Source: CAYSHJ01 sp964589725 (GTDB lineage Bacteria; Planctomycetota; Planctomycetia; Planctomycetales; Planctomycetaceae). From it: 28,114 nt of DNA. Positions 7,618 through 15,540 of this stretch are shown one piece after another. A model generated the notes under the pieces. The model was not told where the DNA came from, did no database searches, and was given only the letters and a program-made list of their open reading frames with translations. Every line of letters starts with the position of its first letter. Position 1 is the first letter of the stretch. A program made the position numbers and the translations under genes. The stretch covers positions 1 through 28,114 of the forward strand of contig CAZPUJ010000703.1 in NCBI GenBank assembly GCA_964589725.1, given 5' to 3'.

Positions 7618-8669
7618 ATGCCGAATCTCGAAGCACCGAACAAGCTGGACGCCGACGAACAGAAGCTCAGCCCTGAAGAGGCCGTCAAGCGGATCGCTCG
7701 CGCGCGGGAGATGCTGCTTCGCGAAGTTCACAAGGTCATCATTGGCCAGGAGGAAATGATCGAGCACATGCTCATTTGCCTGTTCGCTCGCGGGCACTGC
7801 CTAACGATTGGTGCGCCGGGCTTGGCCAAAACGCTGACGGTTTCCACCTTGGCCAGAGCGTTGCACATGAAGTTCAGCCGCGTGCAATTCACGCCGGACC
7901 TCATGCCCAGCGACATCACCGGCACCGACGTGATCGAAGAAGACCCGGCCAGCGGTCGCCGCGAGTTTCGGTTCGTGCGCGGCCCCATCTTCGCCAACAT
8001 TGTGCTGGCCGACGAAATCAATCGTGCTCCCCCGAAGACGCAGTCGGCTTTGCTGCAAGCCATGCAGGAGTACCAAGTCACGGCACTCGGCTCGACCTAC
8101 GAACTGGATCAGCCTTTTCTGGTCATGGCGACGCAAAACCCGATCGAACAGGAAGGGACGTATCCGCTTCCGAAGCGCAGCTTGACCGTTTTATGCTCTC
8201 TATCAACGTCGGCTATCCGTCACGCGATGAAGAACGAGCGATCGTGCAAGCCACCACGCAGACTCTGCACGCGGATGTGCATCCAGTGCTGCGCGGTCGC
8301 GACGTGCTGCGAATTCAGCAACTCGTCCGGCAGGTAGCGGTCAGCGAGCACGTGGTCGATTATGCCGTCGACATCGCCCGTGCCACTCGCCCGAAAGAAG
8401 ATGGCTCTCCGGAGTTTGTGCGGAACTGGCTGGCATGGGGAGCCGGCCCGCGAGCCGCTCAGAATCTGATTCTCGGAGCCAAGGCGCGGGCCATCTTGCA
8501 CGGTCGTTACGCCGCCACGGCTGACGATGTGCGAGCCTTGGCTCTGCCCGTGCTGCGGCATCGCATCTTCACCAATTTCAACGCCGACGCCGAGGGGATC
8601 GAGACCGACGAAGTCATTCGCCGGCTGCTGACAACGGTTCCCGAGCCGGTGTACGGCAAGTCGAAGTGA
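7618..8669 (+). CDS. MoxR-family AAA+ ATPase, broken by a -1 frameshift
   Basis: MoxR ATPases are chaperone-like AAA+ proteins that usually act with VWA-domain partners, as this one's neighbours suggest. The ATG at 7618 is preceded by GAGGAG (7601-7606). Frame 1 gives Walker A GAPGLAKT (65-72), Walker B VLADEINRAPPKTQ (119-132) and the sensor asparagine in ATQNPIEQEG (about 171-180). After TYPLP (codon 8170-8172) the frame fails. The expected continuation EAQLDRFML appears at once in the next frame from 8173 and runs to the stop at 8669 (VPEPVYGKSK). Restoring one G (CCG[G]AAGCG) gives about 350 residues, the normal MoxR length. Both halves are well conserved, so a sequencing or assembly error or a very recent mutation is likelier than an old pseudogene. 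If real, translation ends near 8337 without the lid domain. Confidence 0.9.
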
Positions 8670-8748
8670 GCGGCTTGGAGCGCGCGGTTTCGAGTCGCAA
8701 GCGGTCGGTTTCGCACGCTGGCGCGCTGTTAGGCGAACGGCAAAAGAG

Positions 8749-8804
8749 AGTAGACCGGTCACTTCGTGACCGGAAACTTCGAGCCACGGAGTGACTCGTC
8801 TACT
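8749..8804. repeat. Palindromic repeat (family E) between convergent moxR and BatA-like genes
   Basis: An inner perfect hairpin, CCGGTCACTTCGTGACCGG (8755-8773), is enclosed by outer partners AGTAGAC at 8749 and GTCTACT at 8798. It lies in the 164-nt gap where the two genes converge, so it could fold in either transcript and act as a two-way terminator; no T-run follows it. Confidence 0.8.
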
Positions 8805-8833
8805 TTGTGGTACGTTACCTCCTACCGTTGGCC

Positions 8834-11065
8834 TTAGCGGTTCGCGCGTAGCCACTCGAATTCTGGCCTTGAGGGGACGGTCGGTTCCTCCACGGAGTGG
8901 GAAGTACTCGCGAGTGGACGTGAGGATGGTGAAGATTCCGGAGCCGAACTCAACCGGTTCGCGATCAGCGTTTCGAGCACCAGTCCGATCAGGACCAAGG
9001 TCAGAAACAGCTCCCCAAGGCTATGCCCCTCGCGCAGTCGTTGAATCGTCGAGCCGAGGTCGTTGAGGTCCGAGCAGAATTCGACAGGTTGCAATCCGAA
9101 TCGCGTGCGGAGTTCCGCTTCGCTCAATCGCACGGGGTCCGCTTCGAGCGGGTCGGTGTTGACCGCTTGGATCAGCTCGCGCGACCGCGCGGCGGTCACC
9201 GTTCTGAGTCGGTACACGCCCAACTCATGCGTCTCGGAATAGCGGACGGTCTGAATCTGCTGGCCTTCACTGGAGATTCGGAAGGTCTGGCCGTCGGGGC
9301 GAGTGATCTCGACATCGACGGGTTGACGTTCGCCCTGCAGGAGCACCGTCCACGGCGTCCCGGCGATCAGTTGCGAAGTCGCCGAGTCGGCCCCAGCAAA
9401 GTGAAACGTCAGTCGCGCCAGGAGCGGCAGGAACAACGGTCGGATCGGCAAGTTGGTCCAGTCGATGTGTGCTCCCGTACCGAGCATCATCACCGAGCCC
9501 GATCCCACCGCGCGTTCGATGAGCAGCGGCTCGCCATCGTTCAGTCGAGCCAGCACGCGGGCTGACGACTGCGCCACGTCGTGAAACCGAACGTGTTTGT
9601 AAACGAGCACCGATTGGTACAACGAAGCCGGCTCGGCCAGTCCCTTCAGCGCCGGGTGCTCGGTGTCGAGCCAAGTGATGTTCCAACCGTCGGGTTTCTC
9701 TGGCGGTGGTGAACGCACACTGTCGAGCAGCCCAGGGAGCAGTTGCTCATTCAATTGGGCATGCAACGCGTTGTAATCGGCGGGGTCGACGTTGGTTCCA
9801 CTGACCCACACCAGATGGCCGCCGCTCAACGCGTAGTCTCGCAGTCGTGACGCCGCCGCCAACTCCTGAGCGGGCAAGTTCACGCAGAAGATGACCGCGT
9901 ACTCCGCGAGTGGTTCACTAGCCAGCGCGTCGGGAGTCAAGGCTGATGCTTGAATCGCCCAGCCAGCGCGCGGGTCCAGACCCAGAGCTTGTTCCAAGTA
10001 GAACGATTCATCCAACGACGCAATCTCGTGCCGTCGCGGCTTCACGATGGCCACTCGGATCTTGGGATCGACGACCAGCCCAAACGATCGTTGATCGTCG
10101 GCCGCCAGTCCGTCCGAGCCGGACAGCTTCACTTCGCCCTGATGCACTCCCGCGCGGCGCAACGTGACGGTGAATGTGTGCCGAGCGATGCCGTTGGGTT
10201 CGAGCGACAACGCCGGACTGATGGCCTCGCGAACGCCGTCGATCATCAACTCAACGTGTTTCTGTTGTGCGACGCTGGCGGCATTGAAGACCTCGACATT
10301 GACCTGCAACGGCAGGCCCGCGACGGGAACGACGGCGTGCAGATCGACCGAGCGAATCGCGACGTTGGGCACTTCGGCTTGATGAACGTCGATCAGCACG
10401 ACGGGGATCGGCGTTGCCGGCGCGTCCTTCGATTCGGGAGTCGGCTTGAGACCTTCCCAGCCGACCGCCTGCATGTCGCTGACGACGTAAATCTCTTTGT
10501 TCGGAACCTCGGCCTTTTCGAGAAGTTCGTGCGCACGGCGCAATCGAGCGGCCAGATCGGCTCGTTCCCCGCTGAGCCGGCATTCGGCGAGGGCTTGTCG
10601 CACGACCTCTTGCTGATGATAGAGTTGCTCTTGAGCAGGACTGAGCGGACCGCTGGTCGGCAACAGCGCCACTTCATCGCCGTCACGGAGTCGGTTCAGC
10701 AGTTGCTCGACGGCATGTGTGGCCGCGTCGTACCGCGTCCGGCCTTGCACCAGAGTCCCCATGCTCATCGAGTTGTCGAGCACCACGACGACAGCGGTGT
10801 TCGCTCGCGACAGAAAGCTCTCCAGGCTGGTGACCGCCGGCCGCGCGAGTCCCACGGCGACCAGCACCAATACGGCCATTCGCACCAGCAGCAGCAACAA
10901 ATCGTGCAGCCGCTTTCGCCGCCGAGTCCGTTGCACGCTGACACGCAGGAATCTCAGCGTGCTGAACGGCATGGTCACCGCCTTTTGGCGGTTGATCATG
11001 TGAATCAGCACCGGAATGACTCCGGCAAGAGTTGCGATCAGAAATAAGGGAAGGCCGAAGGTCAT
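8834..11065 (-). CDS. BatA-like membrane protein with VWA domain
   Basis: The 743-residue product has the N-terminal double-transmembrane region typical of BatA proteins: span 1 at about 4-23, INRQKAVTMPFSTLRFL between the spans, and span 2 at about 55-74 (LLLLLVRMAVLVLVAVGLAR). A von Willebrand A domain follows, with the metal site DNSMS at 97-101. The long middle part is beta-rich with a class I amidotransferase-like fold (FCVNLPAQELAAASRLRDYA, GGHLVWVSG). A hydrophobic segment near the C-terminus (LGELFLTLVLIGLVLETLI) returns the chain to the membrane. In this family VWA domains face the periplasm and are thought to work with the MoxR ATPase. No clear ribosome binding site is visible. It is part of a minus-strand run with the DUF58 gene 81 nt upstream. 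Confidence 0.9.
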   Translation of the reverse strand: MTFGLPLFLIATLAGVIPVLIHMINRQKAVTMPFSTLRFLRVSVQRTRRRKRLHDLLLLLVRMAVLVLVAVGLARPAVTSLESFLSRANTAVVVVLDNSMSMGTLVQGRTRYDAATHAVEQLLNRLRDGDEVALLPTSGPLSPAQEQLYHQQEVVRQALAECRLSGERADLAARLRRAHELLEKAEVPNKEIYVVSDMQAVGWEGLKPTPESKDAPATPIPVVLIDVHQAEVPNVAIRSVDLHAVVPVAGLPLQVNVEVFNAASVAQQKHVELMIDGVREAISPALSLEPNGIARHTFTVTLRRAGVHQGEVKLSGSDGLAADDQRSFGLVVDPKIRVAIVKPRRHEIASLDESFYLEQALGLDPRAGWAIQASALTPDALASEPLAEYAVIFCVNLPAQELAAASRLRDYALSGGHLVWVSGTNVDPADYNALHAQLNEQLLPGLLDSVRSPPPEKPDGWNITWLDTEHPALKGLAEPASLYQSVLVYKHVRFHDVAQSSARVLARLNDGEPLLIERAVGSGSVMMLGTGAHIDWTNLPIRPLFLPLLARLTFHFAGADSATSQLIAGTPWTVLLQGERQPVDVEITRPDGQTFRISSEGQQIQTVRYSETHELGVYRLRTVTAARSRELIQAVNTDPLEADPVRLSEAELRTRFGLQPVEFCSDLNDLGSTIQRLREGHSLGELFLTLVLIGLVLETLIANRLSSAPESSPSSRPLASTSHSVEEPTVPSRPEFEWLRANR

Positions 11066-11097
11066 GGTGGTTGGGGGAGCGGAAGTCGGAAGCTGAG

Positions 11098-11151
11098 GTA
11101 GCTGAAGTCACCAGACTTCAGCCAATCTGAACTCTTGCGAGTTCAGCTACA
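11098..11151. repeat. Palindromic repeat (family A) overlapping the DUF58 stop codon
   Basis: Two hairpins in a row: CTGAAGTCACCAGACTTCAG (11102-11121) and CTGAACTCTTGCGAGTTCAG (11127-11146), framed by GTAG and CTAC. The CTAC end contains the complement of the TAG stop of the DUF58 gene (11147-11149), so the element terminates that reading frame. Confidence 0.9.
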
Positions 11152-12073
11152 GGCGCATTCGTTTTGACAAATACCGGGACAGCATGAAGTCGTACGGGAC
11201 CGAAGTGTCGGTCATGACGTATTCGATGTTCCAATCGGCGCAGCTTCGGCGATATCCGCCGATCATCTCGGTCATCTGCCGGCAGTAGTCGTCGCGCACG
11301 TAGCTGGGATCAATCTGCAACCGCTCGCCCGTTTCCATATCGAGAAACGTGGTGGTGTCGCGAAACGGAAATTCGATCTCCGCCTTGTCGAAGACATGGA
11401 ACACAACCACCTCGTGCTTCCGGTAGCGGAAGTGCCCAAGGGCTTGCATCACCGCTTGAGGATCGTCGTACAAGTCGCTGATGAGCACGATCAGGCAGCG
11501 ACGTTGAAATCGCTCCGCCAGTCGATGCAGCGTCTTGGCAATGTTCGTGCCTTGTCCGACTTGGCTTGATGTCGAAGCTCCATTCTGAGTGAAGTCCTCC
11601 AGGCGTCGGAGCATGTCACCCAAATGCCGGGCCGAGCTGCGTGCTGGCATATCCAGCCGGATGTCGGTGTCAAAGGTGGTCAGTCCGACCGCGTCCTGTT
11701 GTCGTGTCATCAAGTAGGTGAGCACCGCGACCAAATAGGCCGAGTACTCCAGCTTGGTCAGTCCTTCACCCGATCTGTACGCCATCGAGCCACTGACGTC
11801 GAGCAGGATTTGTGCTCGGAGATTGGTCTCTTCTTCGTACTGCTTAATGTACAGTCGATCGGTCCGAGCCAAGGCGCGCCAGTCGAGATGTCGTGGGTTG
11901 TCGCCTGGCGAGTACTCCCGATGATCTGCGAACTCGGAGCTGAACCCTTTGTACGGGCTGGAGTGCAATCCGCTGACAAAACCTTCGACGACACCACGGG
12001 CGATAAGCGACAGGTTCTTCACCCGCGCCAGCGCGGCTGGTTCGAGGAAGCGATAGCCGAAGGTTCGTTTCAT
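11147..12073 (-). CDS. DUF58 domain protein (MoxR partner, VWA-like)
   Basis: The product is 308 residues from ATG 12073 (MKRTFGYRFLEPAALARVKN). The DUF58 core is clear: SPGDNPRHLDWRALARTDRL (55-74), then KQYEEETNLRA, leading into a VWA-like fold with DVSGS at 92-96. LIVLISDLYDDP follows further on. DUF58 proteins are normally encoded beside a moxR ATPase and are thought to be its substrate or adaptor. Here moxR lies about 2.5 kb away on the opposite strand, beyond the BatA-like gene. The C-terminus SKRMRL ends in a TAG supplied by a palindromic repeat. No membrane span is evident, so it is probably cytoplasmic. Confidence 0.93.
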   Translation of the reverse strand: MKRTFGYRFLEPAALARVKNLSLIARGVVEGFVSGLHSSPYKGFSSEFADHREYSPGDNPRHLDWRALARTDRLYIKQYEEETNLRAQILLDVSGSMAYRSGEGLTKLEYSAYLVAVLTYLMTRQQDAVGLTTFDTDIRLDMPARSSARHLGDMLRRLEDFTQNGASTSSQVGQGTNIAKTLHRLAERFQRRCLIVLISDLYDDPQAVMQALGHFRYRKHEVVVFHVFDKAEIEFPFRDTTTFLDMETGERLQIDPSYVRDDYCRQMTEMIGGYRRSCADWNIEYVMTDTSVPYDFMLSRYLSKRMRL

Positions 12074-12100
12074 CGGGCTGAGCTTTCAGCTCTGTGGTGC

Positions 12101-12177
12101 GTAGTCGAAGTCGTAAGACTTCGGTTGTTCGACTTCTCATTTTCCATTTTCAACCGAACTCTCACGAGTTCGGCTAC
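12101..12177. repeat. Palindromic repeat (family A) upstream of the DUF58 gene
   Basis: The first hairpin is CGAAGTCGTAAGACTTCG (12106-12123). An A/T-rich spacer follows, then CGAACTCTCACGAGTTCG (about 12155-12172) and GGCTAC. A further partial GTTCGGCTAC lies at about 12183-12192. A smaller palindrome (AGCTTTCAGCT) lies at about 12081-12091, just upstream of the DUF58 start. Together these fill the 126-nt gap between two minus-strand genes. Confidence 0.85.
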
Positions 12178-12199
12178 GTCGTGTTCGGCTACATCCTGT

Positions 12200-14476
12200 T
12201 CACTTCAGTTGATATTTTCGCCGCAGAGTCCACTCGCTGGTCAGAGCCACCACGAACGCCAACCAAAATGCGGGTGGCCAGAACAGCGGAACCTCCAGTT
12301 CGACGTGGCGTTTCTGCTGTTTGCGTTCCAGTCCGTCGATCAGGTGATCGGCGGTCGTGATGTGGGCATAACGTCCGCCGCTCTCCGTCGCGATGGCGGT
12401 CAACAGCGAGTCGTTCAGTTCCAAGCGATCGAACTCCAGGTTTGGCCGTCCGACTTCAATGACGATCGGTTCCGATTTGAGTTCCTGATCTCCCAGACGC
12501 GCGGTCACGGCGATTTCGTATTGGCCGGGAGGGAGTGGTTCGAGTTCCGTTCGATAGTGCCCCGCCGGACCAGGCACGATGGCGAGCGTCACTGCGGAAC
12601 CATTCTCGACCTGATTCTTCCCCGTCACTCTGGTGGTCACTTGCGCTTGATGGCTTGCCTCCCCTTCTTTGTCGCGCACGAGCGCCGTCAGCACGATGGC
12701 TGAGTCCGGTTCGTAGTACGCACGATCCGTGTTGGCGACGACACTCGCTTCCGGTGCGACATCCTCGGCTCGACCGGCGAGCCAGCGGACAAGTTGTCCC
12801 CAAAAGCGGACAAACGGCGATTGCTGGTCCAGCGCTCGCAGAGTTTGCTGCCAGTTGCGAGTGGTGTCTCCAGTGAAGACCGCCGCGCGGCCCTTGCCGA
12901 ATGGTTGAACGGCCAACACCGGCAACTTCGCATCCCCGACCGATTCCGTGGGATGTGCAGCCAAGACCGTGGCGGCGGGACGCGGCCGATCGACGCGGAC
13001 GCAGCCTTCCAAAGCCGGCAAGCCCGCGATCTCAACGGCTCCGGCTTCATTTGGGAAGAACCCGGCAATGCCCGAAAAGATCGGATGCCTGCGACCGTCC
13101 GGCGTCAGCAGCGGCAAGAACGGTTCGGTGACTTGCCCGATCTCACGACCGCCGACTTGCACCGGCAACACGTCTTCCAACGGCGTCCCCGCGTAACCGC
13201 CCGGACCCAAGCTGTGATAGCCGCCCATCATGAGCAGCCCCGCTCCGTCGCTGACTCGCTGGCGAATGAGTTCCATCTGCTGCGGTTTGAGGTAGCCGCT
13301 GTCGATGTCGCCCAGCAGGAAGACATTGAACTGATTGAGCGTCTGGGCGTCGCTGGGGATTGTCGTCAGTGCCAGCCGGTCGATGTTGCTGCGCTGAGCG
13401 AACACGTTGGGGCGAGTCTGCACCAAGGCGCAGAATTCGACGTTCGGATCTTTCGACAAGAACATGCCGACGAGCGCCCCGTACTCGGCTCGCAGCGTCC
13501 CTTCAACGTAGAGCACGCGAATGCGAGCATCGGACACCAAGGCGGTCGTTGTGCGATGATTGTTCTCGCGAATCTTCTCGTCCGTGACGACCTGCACGCG
13601 GGCCGAGTACGAATGCAATCCCTTCTGCTCAGGCGTGAACTCCAACGCCACCTCTTGGGCTCCCTCGGTCGCATCGAGCACCAGCTCCGTCTCGGCGACT
13701 TGCTGTCTGTCCTCTTCGAGCGTCACTTTCACGAGCCGATCGGCGCAACCGAGCGCATCGACGTAGGCGGTCAGTCGCGCGCGGTTCTTCAACGTGAGCT
13801 GCTCTGGGCAGGCGAGGTCAGTCAAGCGGACATCGCGCCAAGACGAGCCGTCACGCAGGCTGCTCCCGACACCTACGCAATGCACGACTGTCCCCAACGA
13901 ACTGGCAACCTTCAGCGGTTTTCCAGCCGCGTTGTGTTGTCCGTCGGACAGGAGGATCACGGCTTCGGTCTTTCCCCCGCGAATCTGCTTGGTGGCGGCT
14001 TGCAGCGCGCGGGACAACGACGTGGCTTGGCCTTTGGGTTCGACGGCGGCCAACTCATCCGGGCTTTTCAGCGGATGTGCCGTGTCGGAAAACTCGACGA
14101 GGCTTAGATCGAAGTCATTCCTCAGCCTCGTCCACCAATCGAGGACGCGATGCCGAGCCTGTTCGAAGCGTGTCGTTCCACTCGCATCATCCGCCACGCT
14201 CATCGACGCCGACGAATCCACCACGAACACGATCGAGCGTTTCTCGACGACCTCACGTTCCCAGCTAAAGACTGGCCGAAACAACAGCAGCACGACAATC
14301 ACGATCGCCGTCGCGCGAGCCGCAAACAGGCACCACCATTGGCGGCCCGTCAACCAGTGAAATGTGCGGCGATAGAAGTACCAGACGACGGCCAGCGTCA
14401 GCGCGGCGACGCCCAGCATCGTGCTCAGCGCGTGACCTTGTTGCAGCGTGACATGAAACATCGCGAGGCCACCCAT
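12200..14476 (-). CDS. VWA-domain membrane protein with amidotransferase-like domain
   Basis: The 758-residue product has two N-terminal membrane spans (about 18-36 and 48-66), then a VWA domain with DSSAS at 87-91 and VILLSDGQHN further on. A beta-rich CARDB-like part follows (AYVDALGCADRLVKVTLEED). Next is a glutamine-amidotransferase-like domain (LLMMGGYHSLGPGGYAGTPL) with no obvious catalytic cysteine, as is usual for these membrane versions. A late hydrophobic segment (WPPAFWLAFVVALTSEW) sits near the C-terminus. It is a larger paralogue-like companion of the BatA-like protein and probably belongs to the same envelope complex. The start could be ATG 14476 or ATG 14461; neither has a strong ribosome binding site. 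Confidence 0.88.
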   Translation of the reverse strand: MGGLAMFHVTLQQGHALSTMLGVAALTLAVVWYFYRRTFHWLTGRQWWCLFAARATAIVIVVLLLFRPVFSWEREVVEKRSIVFVVDSSASMSVADDASGTTRFEQARHRVLDWWTRLRNDFDLSLVEFSDTAHPLKSPDELAAVEPKGQATSLSRALQAATKQIRGGKTEAVILLSDGQHNAAGKPLKVASSLGTVVHCVGVGSSLRDGSSWRDVRLTDLACPEQLTLKNRARLTAYVDALGCADRLVKVTLEEDRQQVAETELVLDATEGAQEVALEFTPEQKGLHSYSARVQVVTDEKIRENNHRTTTALVSDARIRVLYVEGTLRAEYGALVGMFLSKDPNVEFCALVQTRPNVFAQRSNIDRLALTTIPSDAQTLNQFNVFLLGDIDSGYLKPQQMELIRQRVSDGAGLLMMGGYHSLGPGGYAGTPLEDVLPVQVGGREIGQVTEPFLPLLTPDGRRHPIFSGIAGFFPNEAGAVEIAGLPALEGCVRVDRPRPAATVLAAHPTESVGDAKLPVLAVQPFGKGRAAVFTGDTTRNWQQTLRALDQQSPFVRFWGQLVRWLAGRAEDVAPEASVVANTDRAYYEPDSAIVLTALVRDKEGEASHQAQVTTRVTGKNQVENGSAVTLAIVPGPAGHYRTELEPLPPGQYEIAVTARLGDQELKSEPIVIEVGRPNLEFDRLELNDSLLTAIATESGGRYAHITTADHLIDGLERKQQKRHVELEVPLFWPPAFWLAFVVALTSEWTLRRKYQLK

Positions 14477-14521
14477 CGTCAGTCAATCATTTCAAACTAC
14501 ACAGCCTCAGAGTGATCTTTG

Positions 14522-14625
14522 CGCGAAGTAACCCGAAGCATCAGCGAGGGCGTGCGCTCCAGAACGCGATGAATTCAGAATCTTGTGAAGCGTTCGCCCT
14601 CGCTGATGCTTCGGGTTACTTCGCG
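14522..14625. repeat. Inverted repeat (family C) with perfect 31-bp arms
   Basis: The arms 14522-14552 (begins CGCGAAGTAACCCGAAGCAT) and 14595-14625 are exact reverse complements, separated by 42 bases. The second copy is at 20716-20812. In the minus-strand frame an arm reads NPKHQRGRTL, close to the 'NPKRKRGRT' peptide seen in the other copy. The element fills the gap between the 758-residue gene and the small secreted-protein gene. Confidence 0.93.
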
Positions 14626-14678
14626 ACAAGCGCAACTCCTGCGGAATAACTGCATGGACTTCAGAGTAACGCAAATGC

Positions 14679-15338
14679 TCAACCGTCGAACTTGGAACTC
14701 TTGGATTTCTGTATCGGTTCTTTCTGCTTCGCCTGCTCTTCCGCGCGCTTCTTTCCCTCAGCCAAGGCTTCGTCGCCAAGTTCAATCTTCCGGACGTAGA
14801 GCAGCGCCTTCAGCGGTTGATCGAGTTCGCCTTTGTCCCGCTTGTGGAGCAGGAATCGTTCGGCGTCGTGGTCCGCGTCGGCTTGGACATACACAATCGC
14901 CGCCAGCGGACCTTTGATGGTTCGCCCGTCGGTCAGCGTGATCGTGTGCTGGTACTCGCGCGACGGATAACTGCGGCCGGTGTAAACCTTTTCGTCATTG
15001 GCGGCTTCCTTGAACCGCCACTCCTTCTCCAGCCATTCCTTCTCGACTGAGCATTCGATCTTGCGAATGGCCGGCAACGGCACGTCGCGTTGACGCTTCA
15101 GAGTTTCATCGTAGATCCGCAGCCGAGCCTCGCGCGTGAGGAAGAGATTCCCCGGAACAACGGCCCCATCCGAGAGTTCGAGATAGCCCGGCCGCGCATC
15201 CTCACGCAGCTTGACCCGCTTCCCGAAAGGGTTGACCGGTTCCGGCTCGTCAGCTCTCCCCGCAAACCCCAACGCGATCGCAGAGAGGGCTGCCGCCAGG
15301 CTAAGCCAGACTCGATGACGGCGATGGTGTTGATTCAT
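14679..15338 (-). CDS. Hypothetical secreted protein
   Basis: The product is 219 residues from ATG 15338, preceded by GAGGA about 9 nt upstream. The N-terminus HHRRHRVWLSLAAALSAIAL followed by GFAGRADEPEP is a classic signal peptide. The mature part (LELSDGAVVPGNLFLTREA, YQHTITLTDGRTIKGPL) contains two short beta-hairpin units, each an 'L-x-DG-x-x' strand pair, reminiscent of small SH3/Sm-like barrels used to handle ligands. The C-terminal tail is lysine- and glutamate-rich (EGKKRAEEQAKQKEP). I do not recognise a family. It leads the minus-strand block of the VWA cluster and diverges from the DUF4159 gene, so an envelope role with that cluster is a reasonable inference. Confidence 0.75.
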   Translation of the reverse strand: MNQHHRRHRVWLSLAAALSAIALGFAGRADEPEPVNPFGKRVKLREDARPGYLELSDGAVVPGNLFLTREARLRIYDETLKRQRDVPLPAIRKIECSVEKEWLEKEWRFKEAANDEKVYTGRSYPSREYQHTITLTDGRTIKGPLAAIVYVQADADHDAERFLLHKRDKGELDQPLKALLYVRKIELGDEALAEGKKRAEEQAKQKEPIQKSKSSKFDG

Positions 15339-15540
15339 GATGTTCGTCCTCGATTCGTTTCATTCCCGGTCGTGAAGCAACTGGTATGCCACCTGTTCTG
15401 TCGCGGCACATGGCTTGCTCTTCTGGAGGCATCGTTGATCGCAGGCGACTTGTTCTGGGCTGATCTGTGCGCGTGTGACAAACGCGGCGCGCCCGAACGC
15501 ACAGAGCGCGCGACTGGGTGCAGTTCCGGGAGGACGTGAG

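Noticed and set aside
7479..7688. Longer N-terminus for the PA14-PKD-TPR protein starting at 7688
   Set aside because: The extra residues overlap the moxR coding region and a repeat arm, and would bury the signal peptide at MRRILSGLVA.
14507..14785. Minus-strand frame containing NPKHQRGRTL
   Set aside because: It is a shadow through the family C repeat and overlaps the real secreted-protein gene in another frame.
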